Part shown: piece by piece, positions 1-8,883 of the stretch
How the letters are laid out: the number at the start of each line of letters is the position of its first letter
How positions within the stretch are numbered: the stretch's first letter is position 1
Source: CAVSRC01 sp963732845
Lineage (GTDB): Bacteria > Pseudomonadota > Alphaproteobacteria > Rhizobiales > Kaistiaceae
Length of the DNA: 64,000 nucleotides
Direction of reading: 5' to 3'
Assembly: GCA_963732845.1 (NCBI GenBank)
Contig: CAVTBE010000005.1
Location: 1-64,000, forward strand
Notes under the pieces: model-generated
What the model saw: the letters and a program-made list of their open reading frames with translations, nothing else
Told to the model about the DNA's origin: nothing
The model's database searches: none
Position numbers and translations under genes: made by a program

Positions 1-28
1 CTTTTTTGTCTGCGGATCGAGGCCTTCC

Positions 29-2486
29 TTATCGGCGCCCGTGGTGGCCGTCAGACGGCGAATGGGCGCCGCTGATGTTGGACGGTGGGCCACGCAAGCC
101 GCCGCCGGGAGGGCTGACGCCGGGCGGCGGCGCTCCCGGACTGCTGGTGGAACCGCCGCCGGGCAGACCGCCAGTGAAGCCGGGGGGTGCCGGCAGACCA
201 CCGGGCAGACCGCCGGCAAAGCCGGGGGGTGCCGGCAGGCCACCGGGCAAACCGGGGAGCGCAGGCAGGCCGCCGGGCAGACCGCCGGCAAAGCCGGGGG
301 GCGCCGGCAGGCCACCGGGCAAACCGGGGAGCGCAGGCAGGCCACCGGGCAGGCCGGGAGGCGGAGGCAGGCTGCCGGGTGCAGGCAGGCCGCCGGGCAG
401 CCCGCTGCCGGGATGATCACGATGGCCGTCACCGGGGCCCCCGCGCCCGGGGAGTCCCCCTTGCCGAAGTCGAACTCCGCGTTGGGCCCTTCTGAACCGC
501 GCCCGTTCGACGGACGCCAGCCGTGGCCGCTCGGGTCGGGCGTCATCCAGTCGGCCGGATTCGGCAGCGGCCTGCCATTGCGGAACTGGGTCGGCGGCCT
601 TGGGGGGGTGGCGGAGTCCGGCAATGGCAGGCCGTTGTGGAACTGGGTCGGCAGCCCGCCAGGGCTGCTGCCGCCCGAGTGATAGTCATTGCGACCGCCC
701 TTGCCCGGCTTCGTGTCGCGCCAGTCCGGGGTGTTCGCGACATTGGTGTGCGGCGGCTTGTGGTCGTTGGACTGACCCTGCTTGCCAGGGTGGTAGTCGT
801 TGCGACCACCCTTCCCCGGCTTCGCTTCGCGCCAGTCCGGGATGCCGCCCAGATGGTGGTCGGTGCTGTCACCGATCCAACCGTCACCGCCCGGACGCCA
901 GTCGTGGCGGTCCGGCTGAACGGGCGGGCCATCGTGCGGCGGACCATCGTGGGGCGGGCCATCGTGGGGCGGACCATCGTGGGGCGGACCATCGTGCGGC
1001 GGACCGTCATGCGGCGGACCGTCGTGGGCGGACCATCGTGCGGCGGACCGTCATGCGGCGGGCCATCGTGCGGCGGGCCATCGTGCGGCGGGCCATCATG
1101 CGGCGGACCGTCATGCGGCGGACCGTCATGCGGCGGGCCATCGTGCGGCGGACCATCATGCGGCGGACCATCGTGCGGCGGACCGTCATGGGGCGGACCA
1201 TCGTGCGGCGGACCGTCATGGGGCGGACCATCGTGCGGCGGGCCATCGTGCGGCGGACCGTCATGCGGCGGACCATCGTGCGGCGGACCGTCATGGGGCG
1301 GACCATCGTGCGGCGGGCCATCGTGCGGCGGACCGTCATGCGGCGGACCATCGTGCGGCGGGCCATCGTGTGGCGGACCATCGTGCGGCGGGCCATCGTG
1401 CGGCGGACCGTCATGCGGCGGGCCGGGATGGATCAGCACCGGCGGAACGAACAGGAGGGGCGGAAAATCGCCGTGCCAGCCGCGTGGATTGCGGTCGGGC
1501 CGATGGTGATCGGGCCAATGCCGGTCAGGCTTGTGATGATCGGGATGGTGCGACGGGTGGTAATCGCACTTCGGCGGCTCCTCGGGCGGCGGCTCCTCAG
1601 GCGGCTTCTCGACCGGCGGCTTTTCCACCGGCGGCTTCTCCACCGGCGGCTTCTCGACCGGGGGCTTCTCGACCGGCGGCTTCTCCACCGGTGGCTTCTC
1701 GACCGGCGGCTTTTCCACCGGCGGCTTCTCGTCCTTCACCTTGATCGGCGGCGGGCTTTGTTCGGGCACGAAGGGGACCGGCGGCGCGGCCGGCTGCAGG
1801 ACGCCACAGCTTGCCGTGTTCGCCCGGAACTCGGGCAGCAGCGGGCGCTGATCGACGGCGTACTGGAAATCGTTCACCAGCGTCTTGTTGCGGTCGATCT
1901 TCTTGCTGACCTTCTTGACGTTGCCCTGGTCGAACGTGGCCAGGTCGCACCCGCCCTGGATCGTCACGCAGCTCTTTGTGTTGCCGCCATCCCGCTTACA
2001 GACCTCCGCCGCGCCGTCGTAGACGACCACGCCGGTGTCGACGCTGACGTCGATCTGGGTGCCGCGCACGCCGATTGTCGCCGTCGGCGTGGTGATGTTG
2101 TAGGCGTCGTGGCGGCTGTGGCCTGAGATGAAGCGGAAGGCGCCCTTCAGCGCGTTGATGGAGAGCTTGCGTGCGGTGTTGTTGTCGTTGAAGACGAAGG
2201 CATCGATGACGAGGCGCGAATTCGGCCCGACGACGAGCTTGGTGTCGTCGCGGAACTTGACCTGCGCCGAACCGACCGGGCCGGTGACGATGGCATCGCC
2301 GGCAAAGACCGGCGCGTCAGGTTGCAGAACGCGCTGGCCGCTGTTGCCGTTCGCTTCGGCCTGTTGAACAACGGCCACAGCGACACCGCTCGGCGGTGTC
2401 GCTGCCGCAACCGGCAGTGACAGCAGAACATGGGCAAGCCCGCTGCCGGCGAGCACGCCCAAGTAACTCCCACGCAACGCCGCCAC
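29..2486 (-). CDS. FecR-domain secreted protein with giant Pro-rich repeat tail (frameshifted)
   Basis: The GTG start at 2486 opens a protein with a signal peptide (about residues 1-30, cut near VAAAT) and a FecR domain (about 35-170; motifs GDAIVTG, VKFRDDTKLVVGPNS, ITTPTATIGVRGT). FecR-type domains occur in periplasmic or surface proteins and in sigma-factor regulators; no sigma factor is adjacent. Next come eight PPVEK pentapeptides, a His/Asp-rich segment and about 33 HDGPP pentapeptides. One base is missing in the 14-bp unit at 1021-1034. Shifting frame there recovers sensible sequence (WRPGGDGW, two copies of PGKGGRNDYH). A second one-base loss near 425-450 recovers a GLP/PGG collagen-like tail ending at the TAA at 29-31. 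Corrected length is about 820 residues. Without correction the frame runs to a stop at 543 in meaningless Arg/Thr-rich sequence. Function unknown; probably a cell-surface protein. Confidence 0.7.
201..344. repeat. Two tandem 72-bp imperfect repeats in the FecR protein tail
   Basis: Units at 201-272 and 273-344 start with the same stretch (ccgggcagaccgccggcaaa) and differ at a few positions. Shorter related pieces extend from about 160 to 400. On the minus strand they encode Gly-Leu-Pro/Pro-Gly-Gly-rich collagen-like sequence, in the frame reached after the second correction. Confidence 0.75.
931..1424. repeat. About 33 tandem 15-bp units encoding HDGPP
   Basis: There are 32 units of 15 bp of the form (a/g)tc(g/a)tg(c/g)ggcgg(a/g)cc, encoding Gly-Pro-Pro-His-Asp on the minus strand, plus one 14-bp unit at 1021-1034. 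That unit has three G where neighbours with the ggggcgg variant have four. The short unit breaks the reading frame. Such arrays are prone to both replication slippage and assembly error. Confidence 0.95.
1606..1725. repeat. Eight tandem 15-bp units encoding PPVEK
   Basis: Eight consecutive 15-bp units of the form ttct(c)(g/c)accggcggc encode PPVEK on the minus strand. A PPEEPPPEEPPK run follows. The period matches the HDGPP array but the sequence is unrelated. It forms a rigid Pro/charged stalk between the FecR domain and the His/Asp-rich segment. Confidence 0.95.
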
Positions 2487-2728
2487 AGCACAACCCTGGT
2501 CAAAAACGCGACCGCATCTGTGGCCACTATATTTTCTTTACGTTTTGTTTACGAGTTTCTTTAGAACTTGGTTAACCTCGTTCATTGACTAAACTGTAGG
2601 CATGTTGCCGCCGCGCCACAGAATGACGGCCGGCTGCCCGGTGCTTTGTGAGGAAGTCTCAGTAACCGATTGCAGTTGCTGGCATTTCGGTCAGCGGCTT
2701 CGGATCGGACGGGGTCCCTGCGCAGAGG

Positions 2729-3145
2729 TCAGCCGCGAATGCCGATCGTCGCCGTCGGCGTGGTGATGCGGTAAACGTCCTTCGGGCTCTTGCCGCTGAT
2801 GAAACGGAAGGCGCCCTTGATCGCGCTGATCGACACCTGACGGGCGGTGTCGTCCTTGTTGAAGACAAAGGCGTCGATCACCAGCGTCGAGTTCGGGCCG
2901 ACGACCAGCTTGGTGTCGTCGCGGAACTTGATCTGGGCGTTGCCGATACGGTCGGTGGTGATCTTGTCACCCGAGTAGATGGGATTGGCCGGCATCAGGA
3001 CCGTCTTGCCGGTCTTGGCATCGATCATCGCCTGCTGGATGACGGCAACGACGAAGCCGTCGGGCTGGGCGTGCGCGACGGGGGCGAAGGCGACAGCCGC
3101 AAGGACGGCCGCCAAAGCGATGCGAATCCTGCTGAACCCGGTCAT
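2729..3145 (-). CDS. Short FecR-domain protein, truncated paralogue
   Basis: This 138-residue protein starts MTGFSRIR with a clear signal peptide (cut after APVAHA, about residue 26). It then gives an almost complete FecR core: SGDKITTDRIGNAQ, IKFRDDTKLVVGPNST, LVIDAFVFN and ITTPTATIGIRG. The core is closely similar to the neighbouring larger FecR protein, so the two are local paralogues. The frame stops directly after TIGIRG, where the paralogue continues with TQIDVSV and about 40 more residues of the domain. The DNA downstream (2600-2728) does not encode that part in any frame I could read, so this looks like a real 3' loss rather than one frameshift. A CRP-like palindrome lies about 95 bp upstream. 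Confidence 0.75.
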   Translation of the reverse strand: MTGFSRIRIALAAVLAAVAFAPVAHAQPDGFVVAVIQQAMIDAKTGKTVLMPANPIYSGDKITTDRIGNAQIKFRDDTKLVVGPNSTLVIDAFVFNKDDTARQVSISAIKGAFRFISGKSPKDVYRITTPTATIGIRG

Positions 3146-3240
3146 TGCCACCCCCAAATGTCCCCTGTGGCCGGCCCGTTCTCCGATCGGCAACATAGCA
3201 CGATAAGTGGTTTGTTAACCCCGATTGTCCAAGGGGCAGC

Positions 3241-3258
3241 TTGTGATTGCGGTCACAA
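3241..3258. promoter_or_regulatory. CRP-type palindrome
   Basis: TTGTGATTGCGGTCACAA matches TGTGA-N6-TCACA exactly, with one extra symmetric base pair on each side. It lies 96-113 bp upstream of the short FecR protein start and about 470 bp upstream of nrdJ. The FecR gene is the more likely target. CRP-family binding is inferred from the consensus only. Confidence 0.6.
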
Positions 3259-3572
3259 TATGTCCGATACCACGCAAGGTTGTCCGAATTCGGGACGAAA
3301 TTCACGGAATTCCCAGGCGGCACACATGAAGCTGGATTTGTGATCGGAGCCGCGTTGACGCTCCGCCACGACTCGCAATAGCGTCACCCAAGCGTCATGA
3401 GTTGACGTTCCGGCGGTGCGTGACGGCCCCGGATTTTCCAACACAGCGGTGCGCGTTCGAGCCCTTGGCGGCGTTTAGCCGACGTCCGGGGAACGGGTTG
3501 GTTTTGTGCGCGGATTGAGGTGTGGAACGAGGCTTTTTTAGTTCGGAAAAAGCCTGACAAAGAGCGCGAGTA

Positions 3573-3588
3573 ACCCTATATTTAGTGT
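3573..3588. promoter_or_regulatory. NrdR box upstream of nrdJ
   Basis: ACCCTATATTTAGTGT differs from the NrdR-box consensus ACACTATATATAGTGT at two of 16 positions. It lies 138 bp before the nrdJ ATG. NrdR represses ribonucleotide reductase genes when dATP is high and usually binds two spaced boxes; I found only this one. The match is what I see; repression is inferred. Confidence 0.7.
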
Positions 3589-3726
3589 TTCCGGGTATCG
3601 TACATACAAGCACTGGGGGCAAACCCCGGGTCCGGAGTGGGGCTGAAAGAGACAGGAATCACCCGGTCACGGGTCCATTGGCTTGCGTGCGGATGACCGC
3701 GCGAGCCCGACATTTGGGGCAAGAGA

Positions 3727-6700
3727 ATGCGGATCGAGCGGCGCTACACCAAGGCAGATGCATCGGCCTATGACGGCATCGAATTCCGGACGACGCGAAG
3801 CGAAATCCGCAATCCGGATGGCTCGGTCGTCTTCAAGCTCGACGACATCCAGGTGCCGGCCGCGTGGAGCCAGGTGGCCAGCGATATCCTCGCGCAGAAG
3901 TACTTCCGCAAGGCTGGTGTTCCCGCCCGCCTGAAGCGCTTTGAGGAGAACGACGTCCCGTCATGGTTGTGGCGCTCGGTGCCCGACGCGGCGGCGCTGG
4001 CCGATCTGCCCGAGGACGAGCGTATGGTCTCCGAGCAGGATGCGCGCCAGGTCTTCGACCGGCTCGCCGGCACGTGGACCTATTGGGGCTGGAAGGGCGG
4101 CTATTTCGACACGGAAGAGGACGCCCGCGCCTTCTTCGACGAATTGCGCGCCATGCTCGCCAGCCAGAAGGCGGCGCCCAACAGCCCGCAGTGGTTCAAC
4201 ACCGGCCTGCATTGGGCCTACGGCATCGACGGGCCGAGCCAGGGCCACCACTATGTCGACTACCGGACCGGCGTACTGACCGCCTCGGCGAGCGCCTACG
4301 AGCATCCGCAGCCGCATGCCTGCTTCATCCAGGGCATCGAGGACGACCTCGTCAACGAGGGCGGCATCATGGACCTGTGGGTGCGCGAGGCGCGCCTATT
4401 CAAATACGGCTCGGGCACCGGCTCCAACTTCTCGCGGCTCAGGGGCGAAGGCGAGCGGCTGTCGGGCGGCGGCAAGTCCTCCGGCCTGATGAGCTTCCTC
4501 AAGATCGGCGACCGCGCCGCCGGCGCCATCAAGTCGGGCGGTACCACCCGCCGCGCCGCCAAGATGGTGGTGGTCGACGTCGATCACCCGGACATCGAGA
4601 ACTACATCAACTGGAAGGTGCGCGAGGAGCAGAAGGTGGCGGCGCTGGTCACCGGCTCGAAGATCCTGGCCCAGCACCTCAAGGCGATCATGCGCGCCTG
4701 CGTCAACTGCGACGGGCCCAACGATTCGTGCTTCGACCCGGCCAAGAACCCGGCGCTGAAGCGCGAGATCAAGGCCGCCAGGAAGGCGCAGATCCCGCAG
4801 AACTACGTGCTGCGCGTCATCCAGTTCGCCAAGCAGGGCTATACCGACATCGACGTGCCGGTCTACGACACCGACTGGGATTCGGAGGCCTATCTCACCG
4901 TCTCCGGCCAGAACTCCAACAACTCGGTGCGGGTTACCGACGACTTCCTGCGCGCCGTCGAGGACGATGGCGACTGGCACCTCACCGGGCGCATCTCCGA
5001 CAAGGCCAACAGGACGCTGAAGGCGCGCGACCTGTGGGAAATGATCGGCAATGCCGCCTGGCAGTCGGCCGATCCCGGCATCCAGTTCCACACCACCATC
5101 AACGACTGGCACACCTGCCCGGCCTCAGGCCCGATCCGCGCCTCCAATCCGTGCTCGGAATACATGTTCCTCGACGACACGGCGTGCAATTTGGCCTCGC
5201 TGAACCTGATGCAGTTCGCCGACAAGGACCACAACTTCGAGGTGGAGTCCTTCGAGCACGCCGTGCGCCTGTGGACGATCGTGCTGGAAATCTCGGTGAT
5301 GATGGCGCAGTTCCCGTCGCGCCGCATCGCGGAACTCTCCTACGAATACCGCACGCTCGGCCTCGGCTACGCCAATATCGGCGGCCTCTTGATGTCGTCG
5401 GCCATCCCCTACGATTCCGAGCAAGGCCGTGCCATCGCCGCCGCCATCACCGCGGTGATGACCGGCGTCTCCTATGCCACCTCGGCCGAGATGGCGGGCG
5501 AGCTCGGCGCCTTCCCCGGCTACGGCAAGAACCGCGAGGCGATGCTGCGCGTCATCCGCAACCATCGCCGCGCCGCCTATGGCCACGCCGAGGGCTACGA
5601 GGCGCTGTCGGTCAACCCGGTGCCGCTCAACGCCGCCGCTTGTCCCGACGAGGCGCTGGTGGCGCACGCCCGCGTCGCCTGGGACCATGCGCTGGCGCTC
5701 GGCGAGGCCCACGGCTTCCGCAATGCGCAGGTCTCGGTGATCGCGCCGACCGGCACCATCGGCCTGGTGATGGACTGCGACACCACCGGCATCGAGCCGG
5801 ACTTCGCGCTGGTCAAGTTCAAGAAGCTTGCCGGCGGCGGCTACTTCAAGATCATCAACCGCGCGGTGCCCGAGGCGCTCAGGGTGCTCGGCTATGACGA
5901 CGCCGCCATCAAGGGCATCATCGACTATGCCGTCGGCCGCGGTTCGCTCGATGGCGCCCCGGCGGTCAATCCGGCCGCGCTTCATGCCAAGGGCTTCAGC
6001 GACGCCACCATCGCCAAGGTCGACGCGGCGGTGAAGACCGCCTTCGACATCAAGTTCGTCTTCAACCGCTGGACCATCGGCGACGAGCAGATGGCCGAAT
6101 TCGACGTGCCGGAGGAGAAGCTCTCCGACCCGGCCTTCGACCTCCTCACCCATCTCGGCTTCTCGAAGAAGGAGATCGAGGCGGCCAACACCTGGGTGTG
6201 CGGGACGATGACGCTGGAAGGCGCGCCGGGCCTCGATCCCGAGCATCTGGCGGTCTTCGATTGCGCCAGCCCGTGCGGGCGCATCGGCAAGCGCTCCCTG
6301 TCGGTGGCGAGCCACATCAACATGATGGCGGCGGCGCAGCCGTTCATCACCGGCGCCATCTCCAAGACCATCAACATGCCCAACGACGCCACGGTCGAGG
6401 ACTGCAAGAACGCCTACATGCTGTCGTGGAAGCTGGCGCTGAAGGCCAACGCGCTCTACCGCGACGGCTCCAAGCTGTCGCAGCCGCTCAATGCCCAGCT
6501 GCTCGCCGATGACGACGAGGACGAGGACGAGGCGGTCGAGGCGCTGATCGCCAAGACGCCGGCGGCGCGCGCCGAGGTGGTCGCCGAGCGGATCGTCGAG
6601 CGCATCATCGAGAAGGCGGTGCGCGACCGCGAGAAGCTGCCCAACCGGCGCAAGGGCTACGCCCAGAAGGCGATCGTCGGCGGCCACAAGGTGTATCTGC

Positions 6701-7521
6701 ACACCGGCGAATACGACGACGGCCGCCTCGGCGAGATCTTCATCGACATGCACAAGGAAGGCGCCGCCTTCCGCAGCCTGATGAACAACTTCGCCATCGC
6801 CATCTCGCTCGGCCTGCAATACGGCGTGCCGCTCGAGGAATATGTCGACGCCTTCACCTTCACCCGCTTCGAGCCCGCCGGCTTCGTCCAGGGCAACGAC
6901 GCGATCAAGAGCGCGACCTCGATCCTCGACTATGTCTTCCGGGAGCTCGCGATCTCCTATCTCGGCCGCCACGACCTCGCCCATGCCACCCCCGGCGACA
7001 CCGGCACCACCGCCGTCGGCGGCGAGCCGCAGGTCAAGGCGACGCCGGATTCGGCGGTCTCGCACGGCCTCTTCCGCGGCAAGCGGCTGGCGCTGGTCGA
7101 CCGCCCGGCGACCGAGGCCCGCGGCAGCAACGATCCCGGTACGCCGCGCGGCCCCGCGACCGGCGGTTCGGTCACCGCCATCGGCGGCAGCGGCGCCGGT
7201 GCCGCCCGCGCCATGGCCGCGGTCCGCCGCGAGGTGGCGGCGAGCGCGCCGCAGATGAAGCTCGGCCTCGCCGAAGCCGCCCCCGCGGCCAAGGCGAAGC
7301 CGGCGGAGGCGGCGCCCGCGGCACGCGCTGACGGCCCGGCCTTCAAGCCGGCCGGCAGCCACGCCAAGGCGGAGGCGCCGTCAAAGGAGCAACGCTCCGC
7401 CGCCGCGCGCCTTGCCGGCTACCAGGGCGACGCCTGCCCCGAATGCGGCAACTTCACGCTGGTGCGCAACGGCACCTGCCTGAAGTGCGACACCTGCGGC
7501 GGCACGACGGGGTGCTCGTAG
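3727..7521 (+). CDS. nrdJ: Vitamin B12-dependent (class II) ribonucleotide reductase
   Basis: This 1264-residue enzyme reduces ribonucleotides to deoxyribonucleotides using adenosylcobalamin to make the active-site thiyl radical. The catalytic domain carries the NPCSE motif at about residues 474-478, corresponding to the finger-loop Cys and Glu, and PTGTIGLVMDCDTTGIEP near 677. A TSCPD-type region (about 990-1090, MHKEGAAFRSLMNNFAIAIS) follows. Then comes a long Ala/Gly/Pro-rich linker and a C-terminal zinc ribbon from Cys1237 (CPECG, CLKCDTCGG) that should carry the reducing cysteines. Length and architecture match the long alphaproteobacterial form. The ATG at 3727 has ggggcaagaga just upstream as a plausible ribosome site. 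A NrdR box precedes it. No frameshift was found in 3.8 kb. Confidence 0.97.
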   Translation: MRIERRYTKADASAYDGIEFRTTRSEIRNPDGSVVFKLDDIQVPAAWSQVASDILAQKYFRKAGVPARLKRFEENDVPSWLWRSVPDAAALADLPEDERMVSEQDARQVFDRLAGTWTYWGWKGGYFDTEEDARAFFDELRAMLASQKAAPNSPQWFNTGLHWAYGIDGPSQGHHYVDYRTGVLTASASAYEHPQPHACFIQGIEDDLVNEGGIMDLWVREARLFKYGSGTGSNFSRLRGEGERLSGGGKSSGLMSFLKIGDRAAGAIKSGGTTRRAAKMVVVDVDHPDIENYINWKVREEQKVAALVTGSKILAQHLKAIMRACVNCDGPNDSCFDPAKNPALKREIKAARKAQIPQNYVLRVIQFAKQGYTDIDVPVYDTDWDSEAYLTVSGQNSNNSVRVTDDFLRAVEDDGDWHLTGRISDKANRTLKARDLWEMIGNAAWQSADPGIQFHTTINDWHTCPASGPIRASNPCSEYMFLDDTACNLASLNLMQFADKDHNFEVESFEHAVRLWTIVLEISVMMAQFPSRRIAELSYEYRTLGLGYANIGGLLMSSAIPYDSEQGRAIAAAITAVMTGVSYATSAEMAGELGAFPGYGKNREAMLRVIRNHRRAAYGHAEGYEALSVNPVPLNAAACPDEALVAHARVAWDHALALGEAHGFRNAQVSVIAPTGTIGLVMDCDTTGIEPDFALVKFKKLAGGGYFKIINRAVPEALRVLGYDDAAIKGIIDYAVGRGSLDGAPAVNPAALHAKGFSDATIAKVDAAVKTAFDIKFVFNRWTIGDEQMAEFDVPEEKLSDPAFDLLTHLGFSKKEIEAANTWVCGTMTLEGAPGLDPEHLAVFDCASPCGRIGKRSLSVASHINMMAAAQPFITGAISKTINMPNDATVEDCKNAYMLSWKLALKANALYRDGSKLSQPLNAQLLADDDEDEDEAVEALIAKTPAARAEVVAERIVERIIEKAVRDREKLPNRRKGYAQKAIVGGHKVYLHTGEYDDGRLGEIFIDMHKEGAAFRSLMNNFAIAISLGLQYGVPLEEYVDAFTFTRFEPAGFVQGNDAIKSATSILDYVFRELAISYLGRHDLAHATPGDTGTTAVGGEPQVKATPDSAVSHGLFRGKRLALVDRPATEARGSNDPGTPRGPATGGSVTAIGGSGAGAARAMAAVRREVAASAPQMKLGLAEAAPAAKAKPAEAAPAARADGPAFKPAGSHAKAEAPSKEQRSAAARLAGYQGDACPECGNFTLVRNGTCLKCDTCGGTTGCS

Positions 7522-7547
7522 GGGGAGCGTGATCCAACGAGAAGTAG

Positions 7548-8413
7548 ATGGCCAGACGACCCGCACCAGCCAAGGCGGCGATAGCCGCTGGCCTGACGCC
7601 CGATGGAATGCATCGCGCAAAGGCGATAATAGCAAGTGCTATTGGCGCGGTTGAAGAATTTGATCCCCAGTCTGTGGTGATACAATATTCGCCGGAAGTA
7701 ACTTCCCTTAGGGTGCGCATCAAGTCGGCTCTCGAGAGGGCCTTCGGTGCCGAAACCGTTGAGTATGAGAGATATGCTCGCGCGGCGCGCTTGAATGATG
7801 GGCCGTACAATTATGCCTACAAAGTTGCGGCCTCTGAATTCCAAGCGACACTAAGCCAAGAGAAGGAGCTTACACTATCGCTCCTTCGGCAGGCGATTGA
7901 GGATATCGACCAAAATTGTCGCTTGCACCTAGATCTGTAGAAGCAATCGCTGGTGAGCCGAAAACAATCAGCCAACGCATTTTTCTCGTACATGGCCATG
8001 ACGAAGGCGCAAGGGAGAGTTCGGCGCGTTTCCTCACAGGTCTTGGTTTCGACGTTGTAATCCTTCACGAGCGCCCGAATGAAGGCAGGACCGTTATTGA
8101 GAAGTTTGAACGCTATAGCGATGTCGGCTTCGCAGTTGTGCTTCTCACGCCAGACGACATCGGTGGCACGGACTCAGGACACCTAAAGCCGCGACCTCGC
8201 CAAAATGCGCTTCTTGAACTCGGATTCTTCGTGGGAAAGTTGGGGCGCAATCGAGTTTGTGCACTAAAGCGCGGAGATCTCGATTTGCCTTCTGACTACG
8301 ACGGTGTGCTTTGGACAGAGTACGACGAGGCCGGCGGTTGGCGGCAGAAGCTTGCTTCCGAATTACAGGCCGCGGGCTACGAGATCGACTGGAACAAGGT
8401 AATGCGTTTGTAA
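7548..8413 (+). CDS. TIR-domain nucleotide-binding protein (Cap12/Pycsar-effector TIR family), split by a frameshift
   Basis: Two frames together give one family-length protein of about 288 residues. The first (7548-7940, MARRPAPAKAAIAA) is the helical N-terminal part ending LLRQAIEDIDQN. The second carries the TIR-like domain: RIFLVHGHDEGARESSARF, DVVILHE, GRTVIEKFE (probable catalytic Glu), FAVVLLTPDDIGG, RQNALLELGFF, RVCALKRG and the typical end YEIDWNKVM. They join near 7915-7920 if one base, probably an A in caaaatt, is restored. Related TIR domains cleave NAD+ in CBASS/Pycsar anti-phage systems, but no cyclase or other defence gene is adjacent. The segment is visibly more AT-rich than nrdJ, which suggests horizontal acquisition. 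Whether the frameshift is real is not decidable here. Confidence 0.75.
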
Positions 8414-8515
8414 TGCCAGCCCTGCCAATTTCCCGCACGCCAGAATAGCGCTTCGTGCTGATTAGCGAAGCGTATTCCGCGCATTCTGAAGCCGCGCCCG
8501 GCGCGGCGGGTTGCG

Positions 8516-8766
8516 CCTTCGGCGAACCGCCATATGGCCCCCCGTCATCCTCCGGCGCGGCGAAGCCGGGACCGGAGGATCGCTTTCCACACGGCACAGA
8601 GGCCGTCCGCTGCTGAAGCCGATCCTCCGCTTTCGCGGAGGATGACGAAAGACAATGTGGAAAGTCGTGCCCCAAATTCTTTCGTCATTCCGGCGAAAGC
8701 CGGAATCCAGCCCGTTTCACAGCGAAGACGGCACGCGTTGTCTGGACCCCGGCTTCCGCCGGGGTG
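8516..8766. repeat. Cluster of intergenic palindromic repeats
   Basis: Three perfect short-loop hairpins are visible. 8622-8643 is ATCCTCCGC/GCGGAGGAT with loop TTTC. 8687-8706 is ATTCCGGC/GCCGGAAT with loop GAAA. 8746-8765 is ACCCCGGC/GCCGGGGT with loop TTCC. A weaker copy (gtcatcctccgg...ccggaggat) lies at 8543-8579. These resemble the dispersed extragenic palindromes common in alphaproteobacterial genomes. No gene is supported between 8414 and 8883. Confidence 0.8.
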
Positions 8767-8883
8767 ACCAAAACGCACGCACAAGCGCCACCGCCCGCCC
8801 CCTTCCCGTCCCCGATTGCTATCCGTCCGGCTGGTGTTACGGTCCGCCTCCCCGCTTTGCCACCTGAAGCCCAGAGAACCCCC

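Larger units (their letters stand above)
3197..3726. other. Divergent regulatory region between fecR-like gene and nrdJ
   Basis: This 530-bp stretch has no credible gene. It holds a CRP-like palindrome at 3241-3258 and a NrdR-box-like palindrome at 3573-3588. I looked for a cobalamin riboswitch before nrdJ and could not recognise one. Confidence 0.6.

Noticed and set aside
523..2126. Long open frames on the plus strand opposite the FecR repeat gene, including Cys-Gly-Gly-Pro-Ser arrays
   Set aside because: They are mirror products of the 15-bp repeats. They lack start signals and family similarity, while the minus strand has a signal peptide and a FecR domain.
3200..3726. Cobalamin riboswitch upstream of nrdJ
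   Set aside because: I looked for the conserved B12-box landmarks and could not find them. nrdJ is B12-dependent but need not be riboswitch-controlled.
5125..7362. 745-codon open frame antisense to nrdJ
   Set aside because: It is a shadow of high-GC codon bias, with Gly/Arg/Ala-rich composition. nrdJ on the other strand is unambiguous.
8449..8472. Terminator after the TIR gene
   Set aside because: A 7-bp stem (CGCTTCG/CGAAGCG) with a 10-base loop is visible but no T-run follows on either strand.
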